Assembly: GCA_016808115.1 (NCBI GenBank)
Contig: JAEQBH010002348.1
Coordinates: 496,001 to 560,000 of the forward strand
DNA: 64,000 nucleotides
Direction of reading: 5' to 3'
Source: Tetrastigma voinierianum
Taxonomy: Eukaryota > Streptophyta > Magnoliopsida > Vitales > Vitaceae
This document shows, piece after piece, positions 61,229-64,000 of the stretch (positions are counted from its first letter, which is position 1; each line of letters begins with the position of its first letter). Below the pieces are notes generated by a model. That model was given only the letters and a program-made list of their open reading frames with translations. It was not told the origin of the DNA and did no database searches. The position numbers were made by a program, and so were the translations under genes.

Positions 61229-61860
61229 TTATCGAACCCCTTTTGGAGGTAGGGAGTCCGTGTCCATTATTGTTTTAAGTTGAATGGGGGTTGGCCCTAA
61301 CTCTTGTAAACCATAAATCCTAAGAACTTGCTTCAGACAATTTCGAACGCACATTTCAAAGGGTCGTGGTTTCATGTCATACCTTCGTAGTAGCTCAAAG
61401 GCTTCAGATAAGTCATGGTCAAAGTGTTCTTTGGATTTTACTAGCATGTCATCGATATGGGCTTCTATGGTGTTACCCAACAACGGTCGGAAAATCTTAG
61501 TCACCAACCTTTATGTCATTCGACATTCTTCACTAAAGGGCATCACATTATAGTTAAAATACAACTTGTGCAGATAAAGATCGCTTTAAGTCGGGTGGGT
61601 GCAATGGAATCTGATATTATCCAGTGAGGCGTGTCTAGAACGACAAAGATTATGTGCCTCCTACTGCAACATCAATCCGATCAACGTTTCAAGTGGGAAG
61701 CTATCCTTTGGGCATGCTTCATTGAGGTCAGTGTAATCTAATCTACGCATACTCGCCACTTTCCTCATTTCTTTAGAACTACCACTACGTTGGCTAACCA
61801 CTAGGGGTATTTCACTTCCCTGATTTAACCCGGCTTTCAATAGCTGATTCATTCACTCGG
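61229..61860 (-). pseudogene. Reverse transcriptase of Tat element F
   Basis: The minus strand at 61852-61661 has LDYTDLNEACPKDSFPLETL (family VDFTDLNKACPKDSFPLPxID). At 61507-61229 is the catalytic box EAHIDDMLVKSKEHFDHDL (family VYVDDMLVKS), followed by SEAFELLRRYDMK. Both catalytic Asp of the xxDD box remain, with Tyr replaced by His. The section between the two blocks is shifted. Confidence 0.87.
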
Positions 61861-62287
61861 GATGATTCGACAAATGATCTAGAGAAAACATCTCACCTTC
61901 TCGTCCGAGCTGCCGCCAGTCTCAGTGGGATGATATTTAGCTTGTGAGAGGCTAACGCCGCTAATCCTCACTATATCTCAGTGGTTCCAAGAAAAACACA
62001 TCTATGTTATTTAACAAAGACGAGTCATAATCGTTTTTCATTACCGAACAAGAGAACTAAAGAGGGCGGGAACTCACTGTCTGCTCAAAGATTACTTTTT
62101 CTAGGATCAACAAACAATGATCCCTTTCTTTCGCCCTAATCTGTGCTGTGAACTGTGATTGCTATGCGGGGGTCTAATCTTCAAGAGGAGGATTTTTAGG
62201 TTTCGCCATCAGTTCGCTTCCCCGTGAGATAGCCGATAGCATCGGGCTGCACGCCGCCTGATCGTTTAAAAGGTCAACTCGCCTAAC

Positions 62288-62902
62288 TTACCAAATAACT
62301 ACCGTTTGGTGGCAGCCAGCGATGGCTTTCATCAAGTGTAGCCAAGCCCGCCCCATTATGGCGTTGTAAGGTCCCAAGTCTTCGATGATTGAGAATAGAA
62401 CCCGCTGAGTCACTAGCCCAGCCTTCACAGGGAGAGCGACATCCCCTAGTGCTATAGTAGTCGCATCGTTGAAACCAGAGAGGATCCACCTAGCTGAGTT
62501 CAACATTCCTGAAGAGAGTTTCATCTGCTCGAATGCCGATAATTGCAACAAATCCGCCACACTACCAAGATATATCAATCTGCACGTCCTAATACAAAGG
62601 GTGAGTACCAGAGCATCGTAGTGAGGCACAATTATCCTATTCGAGTTAACAGGAGGAAAGGAAACGAGACCATCTATTGGCTTGGTTTCTTCGTGTCGTT
62701 CTTTCACGTGGATAGCATTCACCCTAGCTTTGATTGTGGCGGCTCTTAAGAGCTTCTTTTGTTTGCACTTCGACTGATACCGGGACGCGCGGTCGCCCAA
62801 TATATAGTTTGTGATGCCCAGATTCTGGTTTGGGTCATTACACCGGCCGGATTTTGTCCGCGACTTGCCCCGATTCCACCCCGTGGTCAGGTTCCTTGAC
62901 AT
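62288..62902 (-). pseudogene. Aspartic protease region of Tat element F
   Basis: This is a 204-residue open minus-strand stretch, long for this window. IIVPHYDALVLTLCI (family PHxDALVVxLxI) leads to LGSVADLLQLSAFEQMKL at the VDTGSSADILxxxAFxxM position, so the active-site Asp is gone. ALGDVALPVKAGL, VLFSIIEDLGPYNAIMGRAWLH and KAIAGCHQTV follow in the family order. It would cut the element's own polyprotein; the missing Asp makes this copy inactive even where the frame is open. Confidence 0.85.
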
Positions 62903-63560
62903 ATCTCCTAAGGTGTCCCGCCTTGATCAACTTTTCCACCATAAATTTTAGGCTTTGCCACTTATCGGTCTCATGCTCATAGTCTCTATGATAATCGCAC
63001 CGCAAGGATTTATTCCTTTGGGAGAGATCTGTCTAGATCGAAGTAGGCCATTTAAACTTTGGTAGGTCGCGAATGACGGGCAATAGCCTCTCATAAGAAG
63101 AATTTCAAGGGGTGAACTACGAGGGCTCTCTCTCTTCTTTCGTGGATTGGCCAGGATTGCCTTGGCCTCATTCGAGCCTCCTGGATTCGAGGATGCCTTC
63201 TCCCAAACAGACATTCCTCTCACCCGGCACTGTAATCACATGATACCAGGGTCACGCACGAATATTGTTCTCCAGCATTGAGTACCTATTAGCCCGTCTA
63301 TGTAATTCTTCCATAGTTTCTAGTGGGTCTAAAGATAGTGACTGGAAGAAAGGAGAGATACCTACAAATTTTCTCCTAAAGTTTTCGAGGATCAGGTCCA
63401 TGCTATACGACTTTATTTTCTGGACGACTTGCTTGAACCTCCTTGTGAAGTCACGAATCGATTTTGTTTCCTATTTGAGAATGGTTTGTAAGGTGTTGAT
63501 GTTTCTCTTTTGTCACGCTAAGCATAGATATTATGATATGCATGCGGCCCATAGTTTGTG
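62880..63560 (-). pseudogene. Gag of Tat element F (C-terminal part)
   Basis: On the minus strand, ETKSIRDFTRRFKQVVQKI and DPLETMEELHRRANRYSMLE (about 63480-63270) are the capsid-like block of Tat gag (family ESLRDFxxRFN.., PPxTxxELxxRAxxYxxxE). Nearer pol, CDYHRDYEHETDKWQSLK (about 63000-62940) matches the CxFHxDxGHxTExCxxLK block, with its last Cys replaced by Trp, and LIKAGHLRRYVKEP closes it. Gag would form the virus-like particle. Confidence 0.82.
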
Positions 63561-64000
63561 TAATCCAAATTTATTGTAACTGGAGCCAGGAAACCAAGCC
63601 AACGCCGGCCCCTAGCAAACTAGGTGGGAATACCCTTACATAATGTCGGCCATTACTGTAATCTCGAATGCCATTATCATTGACATTATAATGGAGCATA
63701 TGGTCAGTAGGGGTCAACCGAGCTTAACAACAAGTGCGAAGTCGAACGAGTAAACTTCGCGTGGTGGCTCGAGTTAAGGACGTCGCTTTAGGTGGCAGAG
63801 CATACCAAAGGCGCATGTATAAGGTCGAGCCGCACAAAGCGCGTGATGAGTGCGTGGTAATGTGCTCAGCGACAACACCACGCGTTCCCTAGGGCTTGAC
63901 CTGGCCAGTATTGTCTTCTGCTTGCTTCTCTCCTTACCTTGCGAGATGCACCACTAATACTTAATGAAGGCGTGGTGAGGCGGCGCCTCATGCTGATCTG

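Larger units (their letters stand above)
59040..64000 (-). mobile_element. Ty3/gypsy Tat-lineage retrotransposon F, right end outside window
   Basis: On the minus strand, from the right edge inward, come gag, protease, RT, an archaeal-type RNase H and integrase, all with Tat-lineage (Ogre/Retand-type) wording and all frameshifted. The 5' LTR and gag start lie beyond 64000, and no 3' LTR could be identified to the left. Tat elements are large non-chromodomain Ty3/gypsy elements. Confidence 0.85.

Overview
This window looks like nuclear DNA from a flowering plant, probably a dicot-like genome. It is AT-rich, it holds a plant-type single C2H2 zinc-finger gene and a class III peroxidase relic, and almost everything else is plant transposable elements (Ty3/gypsy chromovirus and Tat lineages, a Ty1/copia fragment, Mutator-like DNA transposons). 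There is no bacterial-type gene organisation. The species cannot be named from the sequence.

Layout. Positions 1-6270 are the gene-bearing part: a Ty1/copia RNase H remnant (minus, about 640-1000), an intact zinc-finger gene of the GIS/ZFP5/6/8 type (plus, 3260-3742, TATA box at 3199), and a frameshifted peroxidase relic (minus, 4619-5551). Positions 6272-20190 hold an AT/GT microsatellite and a roughly 200-bp tandem repeat split by a small Mutator-like MITE (9-bp duplication TTGTTTTTA). That MITE was itself entered by a 10.8-kb Ty3/gypsy element with 3.56-kb LTRs (5-bp duplication AAAAC). A Ulp1-like (C48) peptidase relic and a roughly 71-bp tandem repeat follow.

Positions 20191-25993 are a second Ty3/gypsy element, on the minus strand, that has lost gag, protease, most of RT and most of one LTR. 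Positions 25994-27624 contain a gag-like/plant-transposon relic and an LTR-like stretch. Positions 27625-40405 are a Russian-doll stack of solo LTRs: host LTR D holds solo LTRs C1 and C2, and each of those holds a further solo LTR (B' and B). Three of the four insertions still have recognisable 5-bp duplications. Positions 41577-46520 contain a Mutator-like transposon with a decayed MuDR transposase (two short introns, zinc knuckle). Positions 46522-55687 are a third chromovirus-type Ty3/gypsy element (duplication CTGAC, iMet-type primer site). The last 9 kb end inside a Tat-lineage Ty3/gypsy element on the minus strand (integrase, archaeal-type RNase H, RT, protease, gag), which runs off the right edge.

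Only the zinc-finger gene looks functional as an ordinary host gene. No open reading frame of any transposon is intact. Paired LTRs differ mostly by small insertions and deletions concentrated at C/G-containing spots while long AT stretches agree. Part of the frameshifting, including that of the peroxidase, may therefore be residual long-read consensus error rather than biology. I found no undescribed enzymatic system; the interest lies in the nested architecture and the chronology it records.
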